Assembly (NCBI GenBank): GCA_035294325.1
Contig: DATGLE010000056.1
Span: 1 to 32,415, forward strand
Reading direction: 5' to 3'
DNA from: DATGLE01 sp035294325
GTDB taxonomy: Bacteria > Chloroflexota > Ktedonobacteria > Ktedonobacterales > Ktedonobacteraceae
DNA length: 32,415 bases
Shown: piece by piece, positions 1-8,127 of the stretch
Numbering within the stretch: the first letter of the stretch is position 1
Layout of the letters: every line of letters begins with the position of its first letter
The notes under the pieces: generated by a model
What the model was told of the DNA's origin: nothing
Database searches by the model: none
Seen by the model: the letters and a program-made list of their open reading frames with translations, nothing else
Program-made: the position numbers and the translations under genes

Positions 1-6
1 GCCCTT

Positions 7-1037
7 TCATTTTCCCGCAGTCACAGGGCGCGGCTTGACGCCCAGGCCCGGTCCGTCGGGCAGGATCAGCTTGCCGTTCTCCACCTTCACGCCCTCGTAG
101 GGATCATTGTCGATCAGCAGGTTGCCATCCAGGTCGGCGTAGTCAACCAGGGGCGTGAGGTGCGCGGCGGCGGTGATCGCCAGCGAACTCTCGACCATGC
201 AGCCGATCATAATGCGCAGATTGTGCGCTCGCGCCGTATGGATCATCTTCAAGGCGTTGCGCAATCCGCCGCATTTCATCAGTTTTATATTGATGCCATC
301 GACGCAGCCAACAACCCTGGGGATGTCCTCGACGGTCACGCAGCTTTCGTCGGCGATGATCGGCACGGGTACGTTGTCGCGAATTAATTTCAGGCCGGCG
401 AGATCGTGCGCAGGGACGGGCTGCTCGACGAATTCGATATTGTAGGGGGCCAGCGCATTGATAGTCCTGATCGCCTCTTTGGGCGTCCAGCCGGCGTTGG
501 CATCGACGCGGATGGTGGCCGCCGAGACCTCGCGGATCGCCTTGATGATTTCGAGATCGTGCCTGGTGCCGACCTTGATCTTGAGGATGGGATAATCCTT
601 CGCCATCAAAGCTTTCTTTGCCATCTGCGCAGGGGTGTCGATGCCGATGGTGAAGGAAGTATGGGCGGCGCGCGTAGGATTGAGGCCCAGGAGCTTGTAG
701 AGCGGCACACCGAGGACCTTGCCAATAATATCGTAGAGCGCCATATCGACGGCCGCTTTCGCGGAGGGATTGAGCCTGATGATCTTATCGAGTTGCTGGA
801 AAATATCTTCGAGCGCGAACGGATCGTCGCCGAGGTTGCCGGCAAAGAGAGTGATGCAGGCAAGCACGGTTTCAAGGCTCTCACCATAATACTCGGCGGG
901 CGAGGCTTCACCATAGCCGGTAATTTCGTCGTAGTTCACCTGAACGATGACATTCGGCGAGGTATACTGTACTCCCGTGAGATGCGGAACGGGGTGGTGA
1001 GCTTCAGATCGATAGGTCGGGCGTTGATGTGCAGCAT
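7..1037 (-). CDS. dgcA: Dipeptide epimerase / N-acetyl-D-Glu racemase DgcA-like (enolase superfamily), apparent frameshift near the N-terminus
   Basis: Enolase-superfamily enzyme of the muconate-lactonizing/dipeptide-epimerase subgroup, which moves an alpha-proton on L-Ala-D/L-Glu or N-acyl-glutamate. Numbered from the uninterrupted frame that opens at 1107, KIK at 176-178 and Lys275 (INIKLMKCGG) are the expected acid/base lysines; D202 (DAN), E228 (EQP) and D253 (ADE) are the Mg ligands. The first ~50 residues of that frame do not resemble the family. In another frame, ATG at 1037-1035 opens MLHINARPIDLKLTTPF and RISREYS, a typical family N-terminus, but it stops at 938-936. One missing base near 958-967 would join the two. 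It is either a real frameshift or a sequence error. A DUF1611 gene nearby (3675-4727) suggests N-acetyl-D-glutamate racemase rather than muropeptide epimerase; this is inference. Confidence 0.8.
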
Positions 1038-1148
1038 AGGCTTCGCGTTCTCTTTCCAGGCATATTTCTTTCTCTATCACCCTATTTTGGCATAGCCTGT
1101 CAAGCATCCTTCATAAGCATGAGCCTGATTTCCAGCACTCCCTTTTTG

Positions 1149-1179
1149 GCGCGGCTTCGCCGCGCGAACGCCCGGCGAG
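1149..1179 (+). repeat. 31-nt GC-rich module, copy A
   Basis: It matches 11215-11245 at 30 of 31 positions. The core GCGCGGCTTCGCCGCGC is itself a palindrome. Unlike the copy at 11215, no long perfect hairpin follows it; instead it lies between the arms of a 9-nt inverted repeat (1121-1129 and 1181-1189). Confidence 0.8.
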
Positions 1180-1343
1180 GATCAGGCTCGCTCAAAACAG
1201 GTCAGGGCTATGTAATGCTCGCCAGAAGCGGGGGTCAAGGGGGCGGCCGCGCCCTTGCGGGGCGCGGGGTGTCCCCGCCCAGACTCTTCCTTTCGGGCGT
1301 GGGGCGGGGAGAATTAAATAGCCCTGAAAACAGGTTGAAAATA

Positions 1344-1372
1344 TTGACAATACTATATTTATGAGTCATTAT
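1344..1372 (+). promoter_or_regulatory. Candidate sigma70-type promoter of the kinase gene
   Basis: A consensus -35 TTGACA (1344-1349) is followed after 17 bp by CATTAT (1367-1372, 4 of 6 to TATAAT). It lies about 90 nt upstream of the kinase start in an AT-rich patch. Confidence 0.5.
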
Positions 1373-1460
1373 TGGAACCAGACTCTTTCAATCATAAAAG
1401 TTGGGAGATGGACTAATTTATCTATCGGTATAAAGAGTTATTTTCCAGGGAGATTAACGC

Positions 1461-3503
1461 ATGTTAATCGATAGTAATCAGCTTGTAGGGCGGACTCTTG
1501 GCACATGCACGCTCCAGCGTCTACTCGGACGCGGCGGCATGGGGGCAGTTTACCTGGCGCAGCAGGAACGCCCGCACCGCATAGTAGCAGTGAAAGTACT
1601 TATGCCCGACCTGCTCGCGCATGAAGATCTTTATAAAGAATTTCTGATCAGATTCCGCCGCGAAGCTGATGCCATTGCTGCACTCGACCACATCAACATT
1701 ATGCCGATTTATGAGTATGGCGAGGAGGAGCGACTGGCCTATCTCGTGATGCCTTATATTACCGGCGGCACGCTGCGCGAAGTGCTGAGAAAGCGCGGGC
1801 GCTTGCCGCTCGCCGAGACAATACCGATCATCGCTCAAACGGCCAGCGCGCTCGACTACGCTCACGCACGCGGCATCATTCACCGCGATCTCAAGCCAGG
1901 CAACATTCTACTGCATGCCGATGGCCGTCTGCTCTTAACCGATTTCGGCATTGCTAAAGTGGTCGAGACATCTCCCACGACGGATCAGCACACACCACAG
2001 GCGCTGCCAACCCTGACCACCACAGGAACGGTTATCGGCACGCCGGAATATTTCTCGCCGGAGCAGGCGGCGGGCGGCCCGATAGATCAGCGCTCGGATG
2101 TCTACTCGCTGGGCGTCGTTCTTTACGAGATGCTTGCCGGGCACGTACCATTCTCCGGTCCCACACCGGTTGCCGTAGCCCTCAAGCACGCTATGGAGCC
2201 GCCTCCTCCTCTCACCCGGGCCAACTCCGATATCCCCGATGTTGTAGAGAAGGTGGTGATGAAGGCGCTGGCGAAAAAGCCCGAAGCCCGCTATGCCAGC
2301 GCCGGCGCGCTCGCCCAGGTGTTACGCACAGCCTTCAACGCCTATGCACTGCGCCACAAGGACGCGTCTGAGGTTAAAGAGGCAGAGAAAGGCGCAATGG
2401 AGCTGGTTACGCTCATGGATAGCGAGACCATTATAACGCCTGAACCATCTCCGCAGGTCCAGAGCGCTCCTTCCGAGACGGAAGACATGGAAACGCCGCC
2501 CGCTTTCCACGAGGAGCCGACGATAGAGGCCGCCGCCACGGCCACGCCTGTTCCCTCCGCGACGCCGGAGGTCCATAACGCTCCAACGGTGGAGGCTCGT
2601 ATCGAGCGTAAATCCCCCGCGCCAGCATCGAAAGAACAGCGGAGCGAACAGGCAATGCCCCCGGTGGGCGCGCCTCCGGCCCGCCAGCGCCAGGGTTTGC
2701 CGCTGGCGCTATCAATTGTGAGCGGCATCGTGATCCTGGCGCTGCTGCTTGGCGGATCGGCACTCTATTTCCACTGGCTGCCCGGTGGTTCGCAAACAGG
2801 ATCGAACTCCGGGAGCACGAGCCAGAATTCGTCACAGAAGCAGCAACCTCCCGGCGCCGCCGCCACAACACATCCTTCCGCCTCCCCAACCGCTCAGGCG
2901 CATGCTCCCGCGCCGCAGCCGCTTGTACCTGCGGGAAAATTGCTCTACAGCACTGCACTGCCGGCCTGTGATGCGCAAAAGAACTTATGGAAAACCGATT
3001 CCTACGCTCAACTCAACTGTGGCAGCAATGCCACTACGCTGCTCGATAGCGGAGCAGGTCATATCGGAGGCGTCTTTCTGCACAATTTGCCGGATGGCGG
3101 GGCCATCCCCAACGATTACATCTTGCAGGTACAGGTGCAGGAAAATGCCTCCGCGCAAGGGCCATTTGGCATCTTCTTCCGCACGCAGCCGGGCGCGAAC
3201 CACCAGGGTTCGTTCGCCTTCCTGGTGCAGCCGTCGGGCTTCTGGCAGGGCAACATCTATGACGATACCACCGGCCAGAGCACGACGCTTTTCCAGTCGC
3301 AGGGAACCGCGCTCAAAAGCGGGGGATTCTCGACGCTGGATATCGTTGTCCAGGGCAATACCTTCTCTTTATATATCGATGGCACAAGGCAGGGCGGCAT
3401 CTCAAGCGACAATTATCCCTCCGGGATTATTGGCCTGGTCGCCGACCAGGGCACCAGCGTGCTCTTCAAGAATCTGGCTATCTACGCCTTGCCCGGCTCA
3501 TGA
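1461..3503 (+). CDS. Transmembrane Ser/Thr protein kinase (PknB-like) with an extracellular lectin-like domain
   Basis: Receptor-type Hanks kinase of 680 residues. Residues ~15-290 form the kinase domain: glycine loop GRGGMGAVY (23-31), ATP-binding K45, catalytic HRDLKPGN (141-148), DFG at 161-163 and a GTPEYFSPEQ activation segment (193-202), so it should be active. A Pro/Ala/Glu-rich juxtamembrane linker (~320-410) leads to one membrane helix (~413-437). A Ser/Gln/Pro-rich stalk (~440-490) and a C-terminal beta-rich domain (~490-680) should lie outside the cell; this domain resembles concanavalin/DUF1080-type folds, and C503 with C520 may form a disulfide. The start has a strong SD (AGGGAGA, 1447-1453). 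It is transcribed alone, opposite both flanking genes. Its ligand and substrates are unknown. Confidence 0.93.
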   Translation: MLIDSNQLVGRTLGTCTLQRLLGRGGMGAVYLAQQERPHRIVAVKVLMPDLLAHEDLYKEFLIRFRREADAIAALDHINIMPIYEYGEEERLAYLVMPYITGGTLREVLRKRGRLPLAETIPIIAQTASALDYAHARGIIHRDLKPGNILLHADGRLLLTDFGIAKVVETSPTTDQHTPQALPTLTTTGTVIGTPEYFSPEQAAGGPIDQRSDVYSLGVVLYEMLAGHVPFSGPTPVAVALKHAMEPPPPLTRANSDIPDVVEKVVMKALAKKPEARYASAGALAQVLRTAFNAYALRHKDASEVKEAEKGAMELVTLMDSETIITPEPSPQVQSAPSETEDMETPPAFHEEPTIEAAATATPVPSATPEVHNAPTVEARIERKSPAPASKEQRSEQAMPPVGAPPARQRQGLPLALSIVSGIVILALLLGGSALYFHWLPGGSQTGSNSGSTSQNSSQKQQPPGAAATTHPSASPTAQAHAPAPQPLVPAGKLLYSTALPACDAQKNLWKTDSYAQLNCGSNATTLLDSGAGHIGGVFLHNLPDGGAIPNDYILQVQVQENASAQGPFGIFFRTQPGANHQGSFAFLVQPSGFWQGNIYDDTTGQSTTLFQSQGTALKSGGFSTLDIVVQGNTFSLYIDGTRQGGISSDNYPSGIIGLVADQGTSVLFKNLAIYALPGS

Positions 3504-3570
3504 GTCGGGCATTTAACACGCGCGTAGCGGCGCGATGATGAATAGCGCGGCAAGGGCATACGTTCGTGGG

Positions 3571-3590
3571 CCGCCCTGGTGGCGGCCAAT
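3571..3590. repeat. Small GC hairpin between convergent genes
   Basis: GGCCGCC and GGCGGCC arms around a CTGGT loop, in the 171-nt gap between the convergent kinase and DUF1611 genes. It may weakly terminate transcription, but there is no T-tract. Confidence 0.35.
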
Positions 3591-3674
3591 GCACACCCAC
3601 CCGCACATGCCAGATTTCGTTACCGATTCCGGGTGTTACACCTCATCGCAGTGCTCCTACGAAACAATCCTGGC

Positions 3675-4727
3675 TCATGAGGCGAAGTGTTTGATAAGCG
3701 CGTCCATTAATATGCCCGGTCCGAAACGCATTACGTCGGTGGCGGGAAGCCCGGTCTCGTCCTCGGCGCGCTTCAACTCGTCGCGCGCCTCGCCTTCGCC
3801 CAGGCCATGCGTGATAAGAGCGAGGCCGACGACCCTGCTGCTGCGGTCAGGCCGTATCCAGCTCATAGCCTCCTCGTTGATCTGAATGAGGCGTGACAGC
3901 GAGGGCAGCGGGCACTGCTCGTAGCCCTCGATGGTCTTCGCGCCGGCCTTATGACAGAAGATCATGGCATCAGGAGCGGATCCGTGGATCAGCCCGAGTG
4001 TTACAGGCGAGTAGCCTGGATGGTTGAGCGCGCCCTGGCCCTCCACGAAAACCCAATCGTGCCGGTTGGCAAAGTCGAGCACCATCTCTTCGACCAGACC
4101 GGCCACGAAGTCGCTGATGATATGGTCCACGGGCAGCCCGTTGCCGGAGATCATGATGCCCGTCTGCCCCGTTGCCATGAAGCCGCTGTTGAGTCCACGG
4201 CGGCGCGCCTCCTCGTCCAGTTCCAGGGCTGTAGACTTTTTGCCGGTAGCGCAATCCGAGCCAACCATCAGTATCGTATGGCTGCCAGGCCGATGGGGGA
4301 GAAACTGAGCGACGCGCCTTTTGTCGGGCGGGCGGCGCACATCCCAGATGCTCACGCCGCGTTTGATGGCTGCACTGCGTATCTCCTCATCGTCGGATAG
4401 AAAGAAGTGCAGGCCGCTGATAAGATCGAGGCCGGCCTCGATAGCCGCGAGCAATTGCCAGCGCCACGCCTCCGGCAGAGCGCCGCCCATAGGAGCGATG
4501 CCGATCAGCAGCGTATCTGGCTGGTAGCTCAAAGCCTCATGAATATCGCGCACAATGGGAATGCCCGCACCAAACGGAGCGTCCAGCGCCTGCGCAACAT
4601 CCTGACCAGCCCTGGTACTATCGATCACAGCAACAACGGGATCTTTACCATAGCGGATGACGCCCGTGGCCGTCTTGCCATAGTGCCACTCGAAGGAGCC
4701 TTCTGCCAGTATTGCTATTCGTCTCAT
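3675..4727 (-). CDS. dgcN: DUF1611 family protein, D-amino-acid N-acetyltransferase DgcN-like
   Basis: Full-length DUF1611 protein of 350 residues. The N-terminal ~140 residues form the Rossmann-like part (MRRIAILAEGSF; VVAVIDSTRAG at 31-41). The C-terminal part carries a P-loop-like GSDCATGKKST (156-166) and conserved EGQGALNHPGYS (229-240) and HKAGAKTIEGYE (259-270). In characterised members (DgcN) the family N-acetylates D-glutamate, after which DgcA racemises the product to N-acetyl-L-glutamate. A DgcA-like gene lies on the same strand at 7-1037, although the oppositely oriented kinase separates them. The SD AAGGGAG is 7 nt from the ATG. The methyltransferase gene ends only 15 nt upstream, so the two are probably cotranscribed. 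Substrate assignment rests on family and context; other DUF1611 members may differ. Confidence 0.8.
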   Translation of the reverse strand: MRRIAILAEGSFEWHYGKTATGVIRYGKDPVVAVIDSTRAGQDVAQALDAPFGAGIPIVRDIHEALSYQPDTLLIGIAPMGGALPEAWRWQLLAAIEAGLDLISGLHFFLSDDEEIRSAAIKRGVSIWDVRRPPDKRRVAQFLPHRPGSHTILMVGSDCATGKKSTALELDEEARRRGLNSGFMATGQTGIMISGNGLPVDHIISDFVAGLVEEMVLDFANRHDWVFVEGQGALNHPGYSPVTLGLIHGSAPDAMIFCHKAGAKTIEGYEQCPLPSLSRLIQINEEAMSWIRPDRSSRVVGLALITHGLGEGEARDELKRAEDETGLPATDVMRFGPGILMDALIKHFAS

Positions 4728-4742
4728 TTCATTGCTCCCTTA

Positions 4743-5543
4743 CTATGCTTTACGACCCTTGAGTAGAGTATTGTCTATATTAAAGCTCTCAAGATGGCCG
4801 TCCGCGCGCGTCTTGATCGCGAAGTAGTCGTGGGCACGCTCGTCGCTCTCCAGAATGAAGCGCTCCAGGCGGGCCTTCTCTTCGGCTGGCATCTGAGCGC
4901 GAGCCGTCCAGTCGTCGTAATTGAGCGTCTTCTGTGTCACTTCCTTAAACTCGATAGTTAATCCCGCCTGCGCAAAGAAGTTCTCCCACTCGGCCAATGT
5001 GCAGGCGCGGCCATGCGAGGGATCGCGCCACTTCTCGAATTTATTGTCGAAGGCGTCGAGTTCGGGATCGCTCGGAGCCGTGCTATCGCTGAGCAGGAAG
5101 AGGCCGCCGGGCTTCAAGACGCGTGCCGCTTCGCGGACCGCCCTGGCGACATCGGGAAAGTGATGGGCGGCCAGGCGGCAGGTAACGCGGTCAAAGCTGG
5201 CATCGGCGAATGGCAGGTGCTCGGCGTCGGCTACCTGGAACTCCGCGTTATTGATGCCCTGGGAAAGCAGAAATTCGCGCGCCGTTTCGAGCATGCGCTG
5301 CGTGAGATCCGTCACCATTACGCGCGCGACATAGGGTGCGATAGCTCGCGCTGTATGCCCGCCGCCAGTAGCGATATCGAGGGCATGCTGTCTCCCATCC
5401 CATTCGCCGATCTCGACGAGGCGCTGGAGATCCTGGCCCGCGCTGTGCGTGGCGCTCACAACATAGCTGGCGGCTGTGCGGCTGAAGTAGTCCTGTACCT
5501 GAGCTTTCCGCTCATCGCTGCCTCGAGGGGAGGTAGAGGTCAT
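4743..5543 (-). CDS. Class I SAM-dependent methyltransferase (UbiE/Methyltransf_11 type)
   Basis: Methyltransferase of 266 residues. Motif I is ALDIATGGGHTARAI (~54-68), motif II follows as VMVTDLTQRML, and VADAEHLPFADASFDRV is the SAM-binding/post-II region; AARVLKPGGLFLLSD is motif III. The order and spacing match the UbiE/menaquinone-type fold. The specific substrate cannot be told: histidine-rich CRLAAHHFPD is shared by many small-molecule methyltransferases. AAGGAG lies 12 nt before the start, and a perfect TATAAT (5591-5586, minus strand) without a convincing -35 lies just upstream. It is the first gene of a likely two-gene unit with the DUF1611 gene. Confidence 0.88.
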   Translation of the reverse strand: MTSTSPRGSDERKAQVQDYFSRTAASYVVSATHSAGQDLQRLVEIGEWDGRQHALDIATGGGHTARAIAPYVARVMVTDLTQRMLETAREFLLSQGINNAEFQVADAEHLPFADASFDRVTCRLAAHHFPDVARAVREAARVLKPGGLFLLSDSTAPSDPELDAFDNKFEKWRDPSHGRACTLAEWENFFAQAGLTIEFKEVTQKTLNYDDWTARAQMPAEEKARLERFILESDERAHDYFAIKTRADGHLESFNIDNTLLKGRKA

Positions 5544-5789
5544 AAAGATATAAAGCTCCTTTCAGTTCGTGGACATGCTCCTCATATTATATCTCAGCAG
5601 GGTTGTCAGGGGCGCGGCCCCCATACCCCACTTCTCTCTCCACACATCGCAACTGCGTTGCTCTCAATGAATAATAGCAGGTGGCGAGCCTCGTGCGACA
5701 AGGGGATAGTCCTCTGGACTTGCAGCGCTATCCATGCTATCATAACTGCAATTCATATGGTGGATGCACGAAAAAGGAGTTGGCATCTC

Positions 5790-6257
5790 ATGCATTTCGA
5801 CTTATATCACTGGCTGTTTGATGATCCCTACACAGCCGGAACCAATGCCGGTCTCTCAGGGCCAGAAAAATTTCATTTCCTGTGGCCCTGGCTCATCTTT
5901 TGCTGCGCCGGTCTCCTTATCGCCTTCTACTACTCCGTCGAGGGCCGCAAACGTTTTGTCAAAAATAAGCCGGTGATCAAATATATGCTCGATCGCTACC
6001 TCGGCTGGTTCGCCGTTATCTGCTTCATCGGGCTGCCGCTGATCTTTTCACGCGTGTTCCTGGACTCCTACTTCTTTGCCTGGCGCTTCTGGCGCTATCT
6101 CTGGCTGCTCGGACTGGTGATATGGGCGCTCTGGTGGCTGAGATACCTGCTGGTCAAATATCCGCAGGAGCGGGCCAACTACCTTGCCTATCAGAACCGC
6201 AAGCAGTATATACCGAGAAGCAAGAGCAAACGCAAGACGAAGGCTGCATCGCGATAG
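5790..6257 (+). CDS. Small membrane protein of unknown function
   Basis: Protein of 155 residues, not recognised. Three hydrophobic segments are visible (~31-50, ~70-90, ~101-121), all rich in Trp, Phe and Tyr, followed by a strongly basic tail (RKQYIPRSKSKRKTKAASR). The open frame continues far upstream, but that part is antisense to the methyltransferase; the ATG at 5790 is chosen because AAGGAG (5774-5779) sits 10 nt before it and the hydrophobic protein begins there. mobA follows after 3 nt, so the two are probably cotranscribed and translationally coupled. A link to molybdenum cofactor work is not supported by anything in its sequence. Confidence 0.75.
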   Translation: MHFDLYHWLFDDPYTAGTNAGLSGPEKFHFLWPWLIFCCAGLLIAFYYSVEGRKRFVKNKPVIKYMLDRYLGWFAVICFIGLPLIFSRVFLDSYFFAWRFWRYLWLLGLVIWALWWLRYLLVKYPQERANYLAYQNRKQYIPRSKSKRKTKAASR

Positions 6258-6260
6258 AGG

Positions 6261-6872
6261 ATGCCGGTGTTTAACTGCGCGGGCATTATTCTCGCGGGCG
6301 GGCGCAGCAGGCGCATGGGCATCAATAAGGCCCTTCTGCCGCTGCCCGGCAGCGGCGGCGGGGAGACGACGTTTGTCGAGCATCTGGCCGGGCTGCTGAG
6401 TGCGCAGTGCAGCGAGGTTGTGCTGGTTGCGCGCGATGAAACGCAGCGCGCGCAATATGATACTTTCTCGCTTCCCGGCGTGCGTATCATCACGGACCGC
6501 GCGCCCGGCATCGGACCGCTGATGGGCCTGTACAGCGCCCTGAGCGTAATCGACTCTTCGCATGCGCTGCTGGCAGCCGTCGATATGCCGTATATACAGC
6601 CCGCAATGCTCTCGTTTCTGCTCTCTCAGCCCCTCGAAGAGGCTCCGCTTGTTCCCATCGTTGCCGATAATCCCCAGGTGTTACTGGCGGTCTACCCCCG
6701 CACGCTGCTGCCCGTCATCGAGGAACTGCTGCGCCAGGGACGGCGCGGCCCCCGCTCCCTGCTGCATGTCGTGCCGGTGCGCTATATCCCGGAGGAGCGA
6801 CTGCGCCAGATCGATCCCGAGTTGCGATCCTTCATTAATGTGAATACGCCCCAGGATCTGGCGGGGCTATAA
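6261..6872 (+). CDS. mobA: Molybdenum cofactor guanylyltransferase MobA
   Basis: Nucleotidyltransferase of 203 residues that attaches GMP to molybdopterin to form the MGD cofactor. The N-terminal signature LAGGRSRRMGINKALLPL (11-28) binds GTP, and AAVDMPY (~105-111) supplies the catalytic metal-binding aspartate. ITDRAPGIGPLMGLYSAL and the C-terminal FINVNTPQDL are also typical of MobA. The purine-like AGAGG directly abuts the ATG, too close for a good SD, which fits coupling to the upstream membrane-protein gene ending 3 nt earlier. No other Moco gene or molybdoenzyme is obvious nearby; the molybdopterin-fold domain of NuoG does not bind Mo. A related nucleotidyltransferase (MocA-like) is a minor alternative. 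Confidence 0.85.
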   Translation: MPVFNCAGIILAGGRSRRMGINKALLPLPGSGGGETTFVEHLAGLLSAQCSEVVLVARDETQRAQYDTFSLPGVRIITDRAPGIGPLMGLYSALSVIDSSHALLAAVDMPYIQPAMLSFLLSQPLEEAPLVPIVADNPQVLLAVYPRTLLPVIEELLRQGRRGPRSLLHVVPVRYIPEERLRQIDPELRSFINVNTPQDLAGL

Positions 6873-6895
6873 TGCATTCAGCCAGATTTTTAGTA

Positions 6896-6967
6896 CGCAG
6901 CCGCGCGATTGATCGCGCTCGTCCAGATCGTAGCATGCATCAATGCGCGATCAATCGCGCGGCTGCG
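6896..6967. repeat. Inverted repeat, 23-nt perfect arms around a 26-nt spacer (family 1, copy 1)
   Basis: Arms 6896-6918 and 6945-6967 are exact reverse complements; the spacer is 6919-6944. It lies between the convergent mobA and idi genes and could act as a bidirectional terminator-like structure, though there is no T-tract. A second copy with the same spacer length lies at 16194-16267. Confidence 0.9.
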
Positions 6968-6993
6968 AGCGGGGAAGAGCACAATAACGTGAT

Positions 6994-8127
6994 TTAACCA
7001 CCATTTGAGGCGCGCCGCCGCCGTCGCGCCATCGCCCTGAGATCCTTGCCGAAGCCGCGCAGGCACAGCCACTCGCGCGTCTCCCCCATAACCACAACAT
7101 CGACCTCGCGCAGCGCTGCAACGCTGGCGGCCCCGCTCAGTTGCATCGCGACTTTCAACTCGGCGACAAAGCTTTCCAGCAGTTCACAGACCTTCTCGTA
7201 GCTTTCGCTGGCCGCCTTGAGGAAGGGGAATCCTATACCCACCAGCGTCGCACCCAGCGCCAGAGCGCGGGCAACATCCAGCCCGCTACGCACGCCGCCG
7301 GTAGAGATAAGCGGGAGGTGAGCAGCACTGGCCTCGACCAGCGCAATAGGCGTGGCGATGCCCCAATCGCGATAGAGCAGGCCAATGTTCATCGCACGCT
7401 CATCGCCCCGCGAGCCGGCGCGCGCGGCCTCTATCGCCGGCATGCTGCTGCCACCGGCTCCGCCAACATCGATGGCGGCAACTCCGCAACCACGCAGCAG
7501 CAGCGCCTGCTCGCGGCAGATGCCGGCTCCCGTCTCCTTGGCGATCACCGGGACGCCAACCTGCGCCGTAAGTGCTGTGAGCGCCGCCGCTTCGCCAACG
7601 GCGCGGCGGTCCCCTTCGGGCTGCGCTGCCTCTTGCAGGCTATTCATATGCACAGCCAGAGCGTCGGCGCCGATCATCTCGATGGCGCGCTGCACCTGCT
7701 CCGAGGTGAAAGGGGCGTGGCGAGCCTGGGGGATCAACTGCGGTGCGCCGATATTCGCGATCAGGAAGGCATGGGGGGCGTGCTCGCGCGTGACAATATA
7801 ACTGCTGGCAAGATCAGCGTTCACCAGTGCGGCCCGCTGGCTCCCGACGCCGAGCGCCAGGCCGTAGCGCTCCGCCGCGCGCGCCAGGTTGCGGTTGATG
7901 GAGGTGACATCGGGGTGGCCGCCAGTCATCGAGGAGATAACAATGGGATAGCGCAGTTGCCGGCCCAGGAATGTTACCGAAGTATCGATCTCATCCAGAT
8001 TCACTTCCGGCAGCGCCTGGTGCACAAAGCGGATATCGTTCCAACTGGCACGCTGAGGAGCCGAGATATCTTGTTCCAGGGCGATGCTGACATGTTCAAG
8101 CTTACGTTGTTTTACTTCGTCACTCAT
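6994..8127 (-). CDS. fni: Type 2 isopentenyl-diphosphate delta-isomerase (FMN-dependent)
   Basis: Interconverts IPP and DMAPP in isoprenoid synthesis using reduced FMN. From the start used here the protein has 377 residues: SSMTGGH (65-71) and GVGSQRAAL (93-101) form the FMN-binding front of the TIM barrel, followed by HMNSLQEAAQPEGDR, KETGAGI, DVGGAGGSS and STGGVRSGLDVARALALGA. These motifs are diagnostic for Idi-2. The frame opens 20 residues earlier, but ATG at 8127 gives the usual start (MSDEVKQRKLEHV) and overlaps the upstream stop by 8 nt (ATGAGTGA), indicating translational coupling. The C-terminus ends in a short Arg-rich tail. It is the last gene of the purB-glycosyltransferase-idi operon. 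Confidence 0.93.
   Translation of the reverse strand: MSDEVKQRKLEHVSIALEQDISAPQRASWNDIRFVHQALPEVNLDEIDTSVTFLGRQLRYPIVISSMTGGHPDVTSINRNLARAAERYGLALGVGSQRAALVNADLASSYIVTREHAPHAFLIANIGAPQLIPQARHAPFTSEQVQRAIEMIGADALAVHMNSLQEAAQPEGDRRAVGEAAALTALTAQVGVPVIAKETGAGICREQALLLRGCGVAAIDVGGAGGSSMPAIEAARAGSRGDERAMNIGLLYRDWGIATPIALVEASAAHLPLISTGGVRSGLDVARALALGATLVGIGFPFLKAASESYEKVCELLESFVAELKVAMQLSGAASVAALREVDVVVMGETREWLCLRGFGKDLRAMARRRRRASNGG

Larger units (their letters stand above)
1038..1460. other. Intergenic region with GC-rich repeats and the kinase promoter
   Basis: This region separates the divergent epimerase and kinase genes. It contains an inverted pair GAGCCTGAT (1121-1129) and ATCAGGCTC (1181-1189) that brackets a 31-nt GC-rich module (1149-1179). 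A further palindromic GC-rich tract lies at about 1235-1310. From about 1313 the sequence becomes AT-rich and holds the kinase promoter. The open frames crossing it look like shadows; no gene is supported. Confidence 0.6.

Noticed and set aside
5013..5789. N-terminal extension of the small membrane protein to 5013
   Set aside because: The extension is antisense to the methyltransferase and then crosses the intergenic region; a good SD precedes ATG 5790, where the hydrophobic protein begins.
6896..6967. Classical rho-independent terminator
   Set aside because: The spacer of 26 nt and lack of a T-tract on either strand do not fit; it is treated as a repeat.
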